Source: Mesorhizobium silamurunense (GTDB lineage: Bacteria; Pseudomonadota; Alphaproteobacteria; Rhizobiales; Rhizobiaceae). From it: DNA of 56,719 nucleotides. The notes under the pieces are model-generated. The model ran no database searches. It was not told where the DNA came from and saw only the letters and a list, made by a program, of their open reading frames with translations. The first letter of the stretch is position 1. Each line of letters starts with the position of its first letter. A program made the position numbers and the translations under genes. The stretch is from assembly GCF_014843825.1 (NCBI RefSeq), contig NZ_JHQR01000151.1, forward strand, positions 1 through 56,719. Direction: 5' to 3'. Below are positions 17,236-25,945 of the stretch, piece after piece.

Positions 17236-18122
17236 GCACCCATCTGATCGACGGAAAGGCCGTTGCCGCCCGCCTGCGCGAGAAGGTTACCGCTTCCGTT
17301 GCCATACTGAAGGCGGAACAGGGCATCGTGCCAGGACTGGCAGTTGTGCTGGTGGGAAACGATCCTGCCAGCGCGGTTTATGTCCGCAACAAGGGCGTTC
17401 AGACCGTTGCAACCGGCATGACGAGTTACGAGCACAAGCTGCCCGCCGAAACGGCCGAAGTGGAGCTGCTGGCGCTGATTGGGCAGCTGAATGCCGCCCC
17501 GGCGGTTCACGGCGTTCTGGTGCAGCTGCCGCTGCCCCCGCATATTGATGCCAATGCGGTCATCAATGCGATCAATCCCGCCAAGGATGTCGACGGCTTC
17601 CACGTCACGAATGTCGGCCTTCTGGCAACCGGCCAGCGCTCGATGATCCCTTGCACGCCGCTCGGCTGCTTGATACTTCTGCGCCGGCATTTCGGCAATC
17701 TGGCCGGCCGCAACGCCGTGGTTGTCGGGCGCTCCAATGTCGTCGGCAAGCCGATGGCCCAGCTTCTGCTGCGCGAAAGCTGCACTGTGACGATCGCCCA
17801 TAGCCGGACCGAAAACCTTTCCGCCATCTGCCGTCAGGCCGACATTCTCGTGGCCGCAGTGGGGCGGGCAGAGATGATCACCGGCGATTTCATCAAGCCT
17901 GGTGCGGTGGTGATCGATGTCGGCATCAACCAGATCGAACGAGAAGAGCGGGTGCGACTTGTAGGCGATGTGCAGCGCGAAAGCGCGGCCGGGATCGCCG
18001 GCGCTCTCACACCCGTGCCGGGTGGCGTCGGACCGATGACGATCGCTTGTCTTCTTGCGAACACCCTGACCGCCTGCTGCCGCATCAGCGGGCTGGAAGA
18101 CCCCGAAGGACTCACTGCCTGA
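17232..18122 (+). CDS. folD: Bifunctional methylene-THF dehydrogenase/methenyl-THF cyclohydrolase
   Basis: The 296-residue protein is a full FolD: Tyr-containing substrate loop ([13 protein letters not shown]), the cyclohydrolase Lys-containing region, [14 protein letters not shown], the NADP-binding [18 protein letters not shown], and the C-terminal [19 protein letters not shown]. It oxidises 5,10-methylene-THF made by the sox oxidase to 10-formyl-THF. It starts within the soxG stop codon, so it is part of the demethylation operon rather than the housekeeping copy. Confidence 0.95.
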   Translation: MSTHLIDGKAVAARLREKVTASVAILKAEQGIVPGLAVVLVGNDPASAVYVRNKGVQTVATGMTSYEHKLPAETAEVELLALIGQLNAAPAVHGVLVQLPLPPHIDANAVINAINPAKDVDGFHVTNVGLLATGQRSMIPCTPLGCLILLRRHFGNLAGRNAVVVGRSNVVGKPMAQLLLRESCTVTIAHSRTENLSAICRQADILVAAVGRAEMITGDFIKPGAVVIDVGINQIEREERVRLVGDVQRESAAGIAGALTPVPGGVGPMTIACLLANTLTACCRISGLEDPEGLTA

Positions 18123-18202
18123 TCGCAACGGCGTGTCCTTTCATGATTGCTCTCGCATTTCTCTTGTCCGTGATGGCCGGACATTTCTTTCTGGATGGAC
18201 CC

Positions 18203-19087
18203 ATGAGCAAGTATATTCTGACCGTGACATGCACCAGCCGGCGCGGCATCGTCGCCGCCTTGGCGGGCTTTCTCGCCAAGAACGGCTGCAACATCAATGA
18301 CAGCGCACAATACGACGATCCCGAAACCGATCGCTTCTTCATGCGGATGAGCTTCATCAGCGAGGAGGGGCGTGGCCTGCAAGAACTGCGAGAAGGCCTT
18401 GCCGAGGTGGCAAATGACTTCGCCATGAGCTTCGACATTCACAACGCCCAAGCGAAGATGAAGGTCGTCATAATGGTGTCGCGCTTCGGTCACTGCCTGA
18501 ATGACCTGCTCTACCGCTGGCGCATCGGCGCCCTGCCCATCGACATCGTTGCCGTCATCTCCAACCACCTCGACTACCAGAAGGTGATCATCAACCACGA
18601 CCTGCCTTTCCACCATGTGCCCGTCACAAAAGCCAACAAGCCGCAGGCCGAAGCCCGAATCATGGAGATCGTAGAGGAGACTCGCGCCGAGCTCATCGTG
18701 CTCGCGCGCTACATGCAGGTCTTATCGGATGCGATGTGCCAGAAGATGTCGGGTCGCATCATCAACATCCATCACTCATTTTTGCCCTCGTTCAAAGGGG
18801 CCAACCCCTATAAGCAGGCCTTCGAGCGAGGGATAAAGCTGATCGGCGCCACCGCCCACTATGTGACGGCTGACTTGGATGAAGGTCCGATCATCGAGCA
18901 GGATGTGGCGCGCATTACCCATGCGCAGAACTCAGCCGACTATGTCTCTATCGGACGTGACGTGGAAGCGCAGGTACTGGCCCGCAGCATCCATGCGCAT
19001 ATCCAGCACCGCACCTTCCTGAACGGCCACCGGACCGTGGTTTTCCCCCCATCGCCCGGCGCACACGCTTCCGAGCGGATGGGGTGA
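18203..19087 (+). CDS. purU: Formyltetrahydrofolate deformylase
   Basis: The 294-residue protein has an N-terminal ACT domain (YILTVTCTSRRGIVAALAGFLAKNGCNI) and a C-terminal formyltransferase-like hydrolase domain with the catalytic Asn/His/Asp segments (IINIHHSFLPSFKGANPYKQA and GATAHYVTADLDEGPIIEQD). It hydrolyses 10-formyl-THF to formate and THF, the exit step for methyl carbon here. I chose the ATG at 18203 because the ACT domain begins there; an upstream ATG at 18143 would add about 20 hydrophobic residues. It follows folD by about 80 bases in the same operon. Confidence 0.94.
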   Translation: MSKYILTVTCTSRRGIVAALAGFLAKNGCNINDSAQYDDPETDRFFMRMSFISEEGRGLQELREGLAEVANDFAMSFDIHNAQAKMKVVIMVSRFGHCLNDLLYRWRIGALPIDIVAVISNHLDYQKVIINHDLPFHHVPVTKANKPQAEARIMEIVEETRAELIVLARYMQVLSDAMCQKMSGRIINIHHSFLPSFKGANPYKQAFERGIKLIGATAHYVTADLDEGPIIEQDVARITHAQNSADYVSIGRDVEAQVLARSIHAHIQHRTFLNGHRTVVFPPSPGAHASERMG

Positions 19088-19343
19088 AGGGCTTAAGTCG
19101 TCGCCGCGTGCGAGGTGCTGAAGAGAGTGAGCGCGGACCAGCTCGCGGCCGTGAGTCAGAACTACCAGATTTGTGTGGGTAGTTGTGGTGGCGGCTGGCG
19201 GCCTTCAAGACCCGACCGCAGGTAGTTCCGGTATGCAGTCCAAGAGGTGAAGGTATGCCGTTTTTGGTCGTTAGACTAGACCTAAACATTTCTTGGAAAT
19301 TACCGACATGGTGCGATAGCTCTTCTTGAGCTTGGTATGAATA

Positions 19344-20981
19344 TCAATTCCCCGCACTCGCCATCTTCCTGCCTGCGATGGCTGTCTCCAGCCAGCCGAT
19401 TTCCATCTCGGGCACGGAAGACAGCAGCAGATCGGTATAATCGTCGAAGGGCGGCGTCAGCACTTGGCTCTTCGAGCCATAGCGCACCAACTCGCCGCGA
19501 TACATGACGGCAATGGAGTCAGCGATCGATTTTACGGTCGCGAGGTCGTGGGTGATGAAGAGATAGGCGACCTGCTCCATCTTCTGCAGATTGAGGAGCA
19601 GCTTCAAGATGCCGTTCGCCACCAGCGGATCGAGCGCCGAGGTGACCTCATCGCAGATGATGAGCTTCGGCTTGGCGGCCAGCGCGCGGGCGATGCAGAC
19701 GCGCTGCTTCTGCCCGCCGGAAAGCTCTGCCGGATAACGGTGAATGAAGCCCGCACCCATCTCGATTTCCTCGAGAAGCTCCTTGACCCGCTTGTCCCGT
19801 TCGGCACCTCTCAGGCCAAAATAGAAGGTGAGCGGCCGGCCGATGATCGTGCCGACGGTATGGCGCGGGTTCATCGCCACATCGGCCATCTGGTATATCA
19901 TCTGAAGCTGGCGCAGATCGTCCTTGCTGCGGTCGGCCAGCCGGCTGGAGAGCTTGCGGCCTTCGAAAATGATCTCGCCCTGCTGCGGCGGAAGAAGGCC
20001 GGTGATGGCGCGGGCGAGCGTCGATTTGCCGGAACCGGATTCGCCGACAACGGCGAGCGTCTGACTCGGATGGATATCGACGGTGACGTCTTTAAGCACC
20101 TTGATGATACCATTGCCATAGGCGGCGGTGACTTTCTTCACCGAGAGGATCGGCTTCGGTGTCGGCTGCTTCTCTTCATGCTCGATATGGTGTACCGAGA
20201 CCAGCGCTTGGGTATAGGGCTGCTTCGGCTGCTTGATGATCTCGAACGTCGTGCCTTTTTCGACCATCTTGCCGTGGCGCAGCACCATGATGTCGTCGGC
20301 GACCTGCGTTACGACGGCGAGATCATGAGTGATGTAGAGGGCCGCGACGCCGGTGTCCCGGATGGCGTCCTTGATCGCCGCCAGGACATCGATCTGGGTT
20401 GTCACGTCGAGTGCCGTCGTCGGCTCGTCGAAGATGATCAGGTCGGGTTCCGGGCAAAGCGCCATGACGGTCATGACACGCTGAAGCTGGCCGCCCGAGA
20501 CCTGGTGTGGATAGCGGCGGCCGATATTCTCGGGATTGGGCAGGCTTAGTTTCTTGAAGAGAGCGATGGCCCGCTTCTCAGCCTCGGCGCGGTTGGCAAC
20601 GCCGTGCTTGAGGGAAGATTCCACCACCTGGTCCATCAGCCGCTGCGCTGGATTGAATGCGGCTGCGGCCGATTGCGCGACATAGCAGACCTCGCGGCCC
20701 CGTAGCTTGCGGATGCCGTTCTTGCTCTGCTGGAGAATGTTGCGGCCGTTTAGGATGACCTCGCCGCCGGTGATACGCACACCGCCGCGGCCATAGCCCA
20801 TCGGCGACAGGCCGATCGTAGACTTGCCGGCGCCGGATTCGCCGATCAGACCAAGCACCCTGCCCTTTTCCAATGTCAGCGAAACATCATCGACGATTGT
20901 TGCCGTGCGGGGTGGCTCACCGGGCGGATAGACGGTCGCCTCGATCCGGAGGTTGCGGATATCGAGCAAGGTATCAGCCAT
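19344..20981 (-). CDS. ABC transporter ATP-binding protein with two fused nucleotide-binding domains (oligopeptide/opine family)
   Basis: The 545-residue protein fuses two ATPases. The first has Walker A GESGAGKST, signature VSGGQLQRV and Walker B LIIFDEPTTALD. The second has Walker A GESGSGKSTLAR, signature LSGGQKQRV and LIICDEVTSALD. The signature TTALD/TSALD loops are complete, so both sites should hydrolyse ATP. Separate DppD and DppF proteins are more usual, but fused forms occur in rhizobia. It overlaps the permease gene upstream by 8 bases and ends the operon. Confidence 0.93.
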   Translation of the reverse strand: MADTLLDIRNLRIEATVYPPGEPPRTATIVDDVSLTLEKGRVLGLIGESGAGKSTIGLSPMGYGRGGVRITGGEVILNGRNILQQSKNGIRKLRGREVCYVAQSAAAAFNPAQRLMDQVVESSLKHGVANRAEAEKRAIALFKKLSLPNPENIGRRYPHQVSGGQLQRVMTVMALCPEPDLIIFDEPTTALDVTTQIDVLAAIKDAIRDTGVAALYITHDLAVVTQVADDIMVLRHGKMVEKGTTFEIIKQPKQPYTQALVSVHHIEHEEKQPTPKPILSVKKVTAAYGNGIIKVLKDVTVDIHPSQTLAVVGESGSGKSTLARAITGLLPPQQGEIIFEGRKLSSRLADRSKDDLRQLQMIYQMADVAMNPRHTVGTIIGRPLTFYFGLRGAERDKRVKELLEEIEMGAGFIHRYPAELSGGQKQRVCIARALAAKPKLIICDEVTSALDPLVANGILKLLLNLQKMEQVAYLFITHDLATVKSIADSIAVMYRGELVRYGSKSQVLTPPFDDYTDLLLSSVPEMEIGWLETAIAGRKMASAGN

Positions 20982-21828
20982 TGCCGCGCCCTCCCTTGAG
21001 GTCGGTGGTCCGGTTGAGGATCCAATCGGCGACCAGATTGACGGAGATCGCCAGCGCCCCGATCACGGCTGCCGGCATTAGGGCAGCGGAAATGCCGAAG
21101 ACAATGCCGTCCTTGTTGTCTTTCACCATGCCGCCCCAGTCGGCCTGTGGCGGCTGCACACCAAGGCCAAGGAACGACAGGGCAGACAGGAAGAGCACGG
21201 CAAAGATGAAGCGAAGGCCGAGTTCGGAGACCAGCGGCGATAGAGCATTCGGCAATATCTCGCGGAAGATGATCCAAGCGCGGCCCTCGCCGCGCAGCTT
21301 GGCCGCCTCCACGAAGTCCATCGCGTTGATGTCCGCGGCGACCGCGCGTGACAACCGGTAGACGCGGGTGGAGTCCAGCGTCCCCATCAGCAGGATTAGC
21401 GTCACCAAGTTGGACGGCAGCACCGAAAGCACGACTAGGGCGAAGATCAGCGTCGGGATTGACATCAAGAGGTCCACGCAACGCGACATCGTCATGTCGA
21501 ACCAGCCACCGACGACGGCCGCGGTGAAGCCAAGGATCGACCCCAGCGTGAAGGAAAGCGCAGTCGCGACCGCCGCGATGAAGATCGTGGTGCGGGTGCC
21601 GTAAATCATGCGCGAAAGAAGGTCGCGGCCGAGATTGTCGGTGCCGAGCGGGAATTTCGCCGACATCGGCATCCAGACGTCGCCGACAATCTCGCCGAGT
21701 GGGTGTGGCGCGATCAGCGGCGCGAAGATCGCCGTGGAGAGGAACAATCCGGTGAAGAATAGACCAATCGCGGCGCCGATCGGTATGCGACGCCGCGCTT
21801 TGACGAGAGGGGCTGCCGAAACACTCAT
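20974..21828 (-). CDS. ABC transporter permease, DppC-like
   Basis: The 284-residue inner-membrane protein has an N-terminal transmembrane helix (IGAAIGLFFTGLFLSTAIFA), the family marker PLGTDNLGRDLLSRMIYGTR, several further helices, and the cytoplasmic EAA-like loop EAAKLRGEGRAWIIFREILPNA that contacts the ATPase. With DppB it forms the translocation path for peptides or similar solutes. Its start overlaps the DppB stop by 4 bases. Confidence 0.92.
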   Translation of the reverse strand: MSVSAAPLVKARRRIPIGAAIGLFFTGLFLSTAIFAPLIAPHPLGEIVGDVWMPMSAKFPLGTDNLGRDLLSRMIYGTRTTIFIAAVATALSFTLGSILGFTAAVVGGWFDMTMSRCVDLLMSIPTLIFALVVLSVLPSNLVTLILLMGTLDSTRVYRLSRAVAADINAMDFVEAAKLRGEGRAWIIFREILPNALSPLVSELGLRFIFAVLFLSALSFLGLGVQPPQADWGGMVKDNKDGIVFGISAALMPAAVIGALAISVNLVADWILNRTTDLKGGRGNG

Positions 21829-22796
21829 TTCGGATGCCTCAGGCGCGGATTGGCGACTATTGCCGCGATGTCGGCGACGATGTTCAGGCCGATATAAACG
21901 GCAGCGAAGATCAGCCCCACTGCCTGCACCACGGGCACATCGCGCTTGGAAACGTGGTCGACCAAGTACTGGCCCATGCCCGGATAGACAAAGATCACTT
22001 CGATCACAACGACCCCGACTATCAGGTAGGCGAGGTTTAGCATCACGACATTTATGACCGGCGCGATTGCGTTCGGGAAGGCGTGACGGCGGATGATCTC
22101 GATCGGCCGCAGCCCCTTGAGCTCGGCCGTTTCGATATAGGCCGACTGCATCACGTTAAGGATCGCGGCGCGGGTCATGCGCATCATATGCGCGAGCACG
22201 ACTAGCGTCAGCACCGTTGCTGGCAGGGCAATCGCCTTCATCCTGTCGAGAAACGGCATGCCGTCATAGACTGTTGAGATGCTCGAAAACCACTGCAACT
22301 TAACGGCGCACAAATAGATAAGGAGATAGCCGACGAAGAATTCGGGAAGCGAAGTCGAGGTGAGTGCGAGGCCGGATATGAGCTTGTCGACCCAACCGTT
22401 GCGGTAGCGCGCCGAAATCAGGCCGAGGACAATGGCGAGCGGCACCGCCACGATCGCCGCCCAGAAGCTGAGGAACAGCGTGTTCCACAGCCGGGGCAGC
22501 AGCGTCGCGGTGACTTCCTGCCCCGTGGTAAGCGAGGTCCCGAGATCGCCGGTCAGAACGCCGCCAAGCCAGCGGAAGTAGCGGAAATAGGCCGGATCGT
22601 TGAGGCCAAGCTCGGCGCGCAGATTGGCGAGCGCTTCTGGAGTCGCTTGCTGGCCGAGAATCGCTTGCGCCACGTCACCAGGCAGGATTTGCGTGCCGGC
22701 GAAGATTAGGATCGAGACAAGGAAAAGGAGCAGAACGCCCAACGCAATACGCTGGACGATCAATCTCACGATGGGCGACATCGCCGGGCGGGCTCG
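21825..22796 (-). CDS. ABC transporter permease, DppB-like
   Basis: The inner-membrane protein of about 323 residues has an N-terminal helix (IALGVLLLFLVSILIFAGTQILPGD), the DppB hallmark AELGLNDPAYFRYFRWLGGVL.. GDLGTSL, and the EAA-like loop ETAELKGLRPIEIIRRHAFPNA. Start choice is uncertain (ATG at 22796, 22781 or 22817, none with a strong ribosome site) because the sequence in front is the remnant of another gene. No periplasmic binding protein is encoded next to this operon, so the importer either uses one encoded elsewhere or is crippled. Confidence 0.9.
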   Translation of the reverse strand, partial: RARPAMSPIVRLIVQRIALGVLLLFLVSILIFAGTQILPGDVAQAILGQQATPEALANLRAELGLNDPAYFRYFRWLGGVLTGDLGTSLTTGQEVTATLLPRLWNTLFLSFWAAIVAVPLAIVLGLISARYRNGWVDKLISGLALTSTSLPEFFVGYLLIYLCAVKLQWFSSISTVYDGMPFLDRMKAIALPATVLTLVVLAHMMRMTRAAILNVMQSAYIETAELKGLRPIEIIRRHAFPNAIAPVINVVMLNLAYLIVGVVVIEVIFVYPGMGQYLVDHVSKRDVPVVQAVGLIFAAVYIGLNIVADIAAIVANPRLRHPK

Positions 22797-22810
22797 CATC
22801 AGACAGTCAG

Positions 22811-22930
22811 TCAGCATTTGATGAACGTGAGGCCGTTCATCATCGGATGCATATCCCAAATGAACGAGTCGGCAAGCACCTGTCGGGCCGCTTGAGCTGT
22901 TTCCCGTTCACCGTTCGAAGTATAAACCAT
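22811..22930 (-). CDS. 39-codon ORF, possible truncated dipeptidase start
   Basis: An ATG at 22930 follows a strong AGGAGACATC ribosome site and opens a frame MVYTSNGERE...DSFIWDMHPMMNGLTFIKC of 39 residues that stops just inside the DppB gene region. The DSFIWDMH-type stretch resembles the start of M19-like membrane dipeptidases, which are often encoded with peptide importers, but the match is short. I interpret it as the 5' end of a gene whose body was deleted, with its translation signals now leading into the permease gene. It might alternatively be a coupling leader peptide. Confidence 0.4.
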   Translation of the reverse strand: MVYTSNGERETAQAARQVLADSFIWDMHPMMNGLTFIKC

Positions 22931-23010
22931 GATGTCTCCTGTTTATTCAATAGTTGGATGTGCAGAGCCTCGCCGCGCGCTCGAATCCTTTCGAGCGCAC
23001 GGCGAGCTCA

Positions 23011-23385
23011 CTATTCGCTGTCAGGCCTCGAACCAGCAACGTGCGAAGTTTTTCGCCTCGCCGTGCCCCGCTTCACAGCATTGACCGTGAACTTTTCGCT
23101 GATGTCCTGATCAGACAAAGGGTTATACGGATCACCAACAGCTGGAAGATCGGCGGGCTCGAATTCGCGACCATATCGCATGCGCAGAATGGCGCGGGCA
23201 AACCGTTCTGCAGGAAACGTAATGATCGCCTTCAGGGCCCGGAGAGCGAGCGAGGCGAGCTGCAGCGAGTTGAAGCCCTTCCGCGAGATGCCCATCATGC
23301 CGACATTTCCGTCGCACCAATACTGCGAGGACAGCCAGACTTCGACCGCGTCGGCCCATTCCTGGGGCGTGTATTCGTCACTCAA
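23011..23385 (-). pseudogene. Chimeric remnant: CocE/NonD-type hydrolase piece joined to an MmgE/PrpD C-terminal piece
   Basis: The first ~50 residues of this 124-residue frame (AVEVWLSSQYWCDGNVGMMGISRKGFNSLQ, then LRALKAIITF) match the catalytic-serine region of CocE/NonD X-prolyl-peptidase-like hydrolases. The usual GISWGG elbow is altered to GISRKG. Without interruption the frame continues as FPAERFARA...GDPYNPLSDQDISEKF, the C-terminal signature of MmgE/PrpD proteins. The frame starts with TTG overlapping the stop of the intact MmgE/PrpD gene. An in-frame deletion fusion of two decaying genes is the simplest reading; activity is unlikely. Confidence 0.6.
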
Positions 23386-24743
23386 GCTGCCACCGCTTTG
23401 CGCTGTGCATCGGCCGGGGCAAGCACGAGGTCCAGCAGTCCGCGCACGGAACGTGCGCTATCCAGCGTTTCGATCGAGGAGCGAAGCACGGCCGCACCTT
23501 CGCTCCCGATAATATCGTCGGCGACCGAGTGATATTTCGCTGCAATTTCGGCATCCGACAACGGCCTTTCGGCGTCGCCGCGCGCAGTCGTCAATTCGCT
23601 TTCGAAGACGGTACCATCTTTGAGGTAGATCCGCGCCCGCGCCATTCTTTCGGCAGGAAACAGCTTGTCGATTTCGGGTACGGTGATCGGCTTGATGCGG
23701 TCGTTCATTGACAATATCTCGGCGTCGACGAGCGATGCGCCGGCAATATCAGTTGGAAGCAATTGCCCACGCACGAGTGCCGCGGCAACAGGGAACGGCA
23801 GGCTATACTGGGCTTCCTCGGTGGTTTCCGGCCTGCGTTGATTGAGCCTGACCCCTGCGTCGAATGTGTCGATCTCAACGTGATCGATCGTTTCAGGCAG
23901 GATATTGTGCTTACGTCTAAGTATAAGTGCGGCCTCGACGGATGGCTGCGCCCAGCGGCAGATAGGATACGGCTTGAAATACATTCCCAAAAACCGCCAT
24001 TCCTTGCCGAGATCGTTCCAGAAGGATTTGACATTATCGCCTTCCACGACAATCGCAGGCGCCCCTGTAAAGCCGTCTTCGGCCAGGTAAGCCGCGCTGA
24101 TGCCCGCCATGGCGCCCCAACCCGAACCGTCCTTGAGCATCGTAGGAAAGTCGATGCAGCGCATCATCTGGCTGCGGGGGCCATGGAACTCCGCAATGCC
24201 GATCGCATGCCGGAACCGGGTCTCGTCGTGCCCCCAAAGGTGCGCCGCTATGGCCGCCGCGCCCAGCGCATTCCACGACCCGGAGGTGTGATAATCCGGC
24301 GCGGTAGCATGCTGGGAGATGCCAGCACGGATGGCGATCTCGTAGCCGGCGGCAAGCGAAGCGAGAAACTCCGCACCGCACATGTCCCTCGTTTCGGCGA
24401 CGGCCAGCAACGCCGGCAGGATGGCACAGCCGGCGTGGCCTTTGGTAAGCACATGACCGTCATGCGCATCGAAACTGTCAATCGTCATGCCGCCGGCCAA
24501 TGCCGCCCCAACTGGGCTGGCCCTGCGGCCATCGAACATCAATCGTGCCGAAGGAGCGCTGGCACCTGCCCCGAAGGCACGAATTGCATGGTTCCGGATT
24601 ATTCGCGACAGAGGGGTCTGCGTGCCAGCGATTGCCGTGCCTACCAGGTCGAGAAGGCACCGTTTCGCCATGTCCTGCACAGCGGCAGGAAGCTCCTGGT
24701 AAATGGTGCCAGCAATGAACTGGTATGCAGATGAAGGTGCCAT
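23382..24743 (-). CDS. MmgE/PrpD family protein
   Basis: The 453-residue protein belongs to the 2-methylcitrate dehydratase/cis-aconitate decarboxylase superfamily: DLVGTAIAGTQTPLSR near the start, TIDSFDAHDGHVLTKGHAGCAILPALLA, FKPYPICRWAQPSVEAAL and ARGDAERPLSDAEIAAKY near the end. The ATG at 24743 has AGGAGAGG upstream. Enzymes of this family dehydrate, decarboxylate or epimerise acids; the substrate is unknown here. It is divergent from a GlxA regulator (160-base gap), its probable controller. Confidence 0.88.
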   Translation of the reverse strand: MAPSSAYQFIAGTIYQELPAAVQDMAKRCLLDLVGTAIAGTQTPLSRIIRNHAIRAFGAGASAPSARLMFDGRRASPVGAALAGGMTIDSFDAHDGHVLTKGHAGCAILPALLAVAETRDMCGAEFLASLAAGYEIAIRAGISQHATAPDYHTSGSWNALGAAAIAAHLWGHDETRFRHAIGIAEFHGPRSQMMRCIDFPTMLKDGSGWGAMAGISAAYLAEDGFTGAPAIVVEGDNVKSFWNDLGKEWRFLGMYFKPYPICRWAQPSVEAALILRRKHNILPETIDHVEIDTFDAGVRLNQRRPETTEEAQYSLPFPVAAALVRGQLLPTDIAGASLVDAEILSMNDRIKPITVPEIDKLFPAERMARARIYLKDGTVFESELTTARGDAERPLSDAEIAAKYHSVADDIIGSEGAAVLRSSIETLDSARSVRGLLDLVLAPADAQRKAVAA

Positions 24744-24903
24744 GCCCGCTTGCCTCTCCTGACGCCAAGGAAGGCCAGTATGAGTTAGGTCGTTAGGCGT
24801 GGGGTCACATTTTTCGACGAGATTACGTAACAACACGACACTATTGATTGCATTCTGCACGTCTTTCAGGGGACAATGCGGAGACCAAAGAGAGGAGGCT
24901 CGG
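24744..24903. promoter_or_regulatory. Divergent promoter region between MmgE/PrpD gene and GlxA regulator
   Basis: This gap holds the two opposed ribosome sites, a GAGGAGG before 24904 on the + strand and AGGAGAGG before 24743 on the minus strand. An AT-rich middle (TTACGTAACAACACGACACT) contains the palindromic TTACGTAA. It is the likely site of GlxA action. Confidence 0.4.
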
Positions 24904-25878
24904 ATGGTCGCATCTGTTAACGGGATAAAACCGCTGCACGTCGGCGTCATCCTGATACCGGACTTCTCGCTGATGTCGTTCTCCTCTCTCACGGAGCCCC
25001 TGCGCGGCGCCAACAGGATGGCCGGCGAGCAGTGTTACCGCTGGACGAATGTCAGCGTCGATGGCGGTTCCATCCAATCGAGCACCGGGCTCGCGGTCCC
25101 CACCATTCCCTTGGATGGCGGCGGTGAATTCGACATAGTGGTCGTGTGCGGCGGCCATTCCGACGAGACGTATGGCAATAGAAAACTGAGGGAATATCTG
25201 CGTCGCATGGATCGACGAAAAATTCGCCTTGGCAGCGTCAGTACGGGCAGTTTTGTGCTGGCCGATGCAGGGCTTCTCGACGGCAGGCACTGCACTACGC
25301 ATTGGGGCTATATCGATGCCCTGCGGGCCTCATGCTCTAGGGCTGAAGTGAGCGATGAGCTTTACGTGGTCGATGGACGCATCTTCACCTGCGCGGGAGG
25401 CCTGGCAGCGATGGATGCCATGCTGGACATCATCCGGTACCGGCAAGGCAACGCTTTTTCCAGCATGGTTGCGGAGAATTTCATCTACGGATCGACCAGG
25501 CGGCCGGAAGATCACCAACGCATGGCGCTACGTCACCGGCTGGACGTCGCCCACCCGACCGTAATCGGCGCAGTGGCGTTGATGGAACAATTCATAGAAA
25601 CGCCGCTTCGACTTCCGAAAATCGCCAGCCGTACCGGCGTTTCCTGCAGGCAGCTGGAGCGGCTTTTCGCGCGCCACCTGCGATGCTCGCCGGCGCAGCA
25701 TTATGTTCGGATACGCCTCGATGAAGGACGACGGCTGCTGCGCAATACCTCGATGTCGGTCCTCGGAATCGCTATTCGTTGCGGGTTTAACTCGACATCC
25801 CACTTTTCGCGCGCTTATCGCCAGCGTTTCGGCTCCCTGCCCGGCGCAGACCGCACCTGGAAAGGCTCTCCAAAATAG
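24904..25878 (+). CDS. GlxA-family transcriptional regulator
   Basis: The 324-residue protein begins at ATG 24904 with an excellent GAGGAGG site. It has the DJ-1/PfpI-like domain (VGVILIPDFSLMSFSSLTEPLRGAN, AGLLDGRHCTTHW) with SVSTGS in place of the nucleophile-cysteine turn. The AraC HTH (LPKIASRTGVSCRQLERLFARH, GIAIRCGFNSTSHFSRAYRQRFG) is at the C-terminus. It is divergent from the MmgE/PrpD gene and convergent with another GlxA gene. Confidence 0.88.
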   Translation: MVASVNGIKPLHVGVILIPDFSLMSFSSLTEPLRGANRMAGEQCYRWTNVSVDGGSIQSSTGLAVPTIPLDGGGEFDIVVVCGGHSDETYGNRKLREYLRRMDRRKIRLGSVSTGSFVLADAGLLDGRHCTTHWGYIDALRASCSRAEVSDELYVVDGRIFTCAGGLAAMDAMLDIIRYRQGNAFSSMVAENFIYGSTRRPEDHQRMALRHRLDVAHPTVIGAVALMEQFIETPLRLPKIASRTGVSCRQLERLFARHLRCSPAQHYVRIRLDEGRRLLRNTSMSVLGIAIRCGFNSTSHFSRAYRQRFGSLPGADRTWKGSPK

Positions 25879-25945
25879 TTCGACCGCTACGCGGCTTCAA
25901 GCGAACGGGCCGCTCGGCTTGCTGCAACAAATTCGTGTCAAGCGT

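Noticed and set aside
19464..20549. A 361-codon + strand frame opposite the ABC ATPase gene
   Set aside because: The opposite strand carries complete Walker and signature motifs; this frame has no family resemblance.
25879..25945. Bidirectional terminator between the two convergent GlxA genes
   Set aside because: The gap has GC-rich stretches but no hairpin followed by a T-run that I could support.
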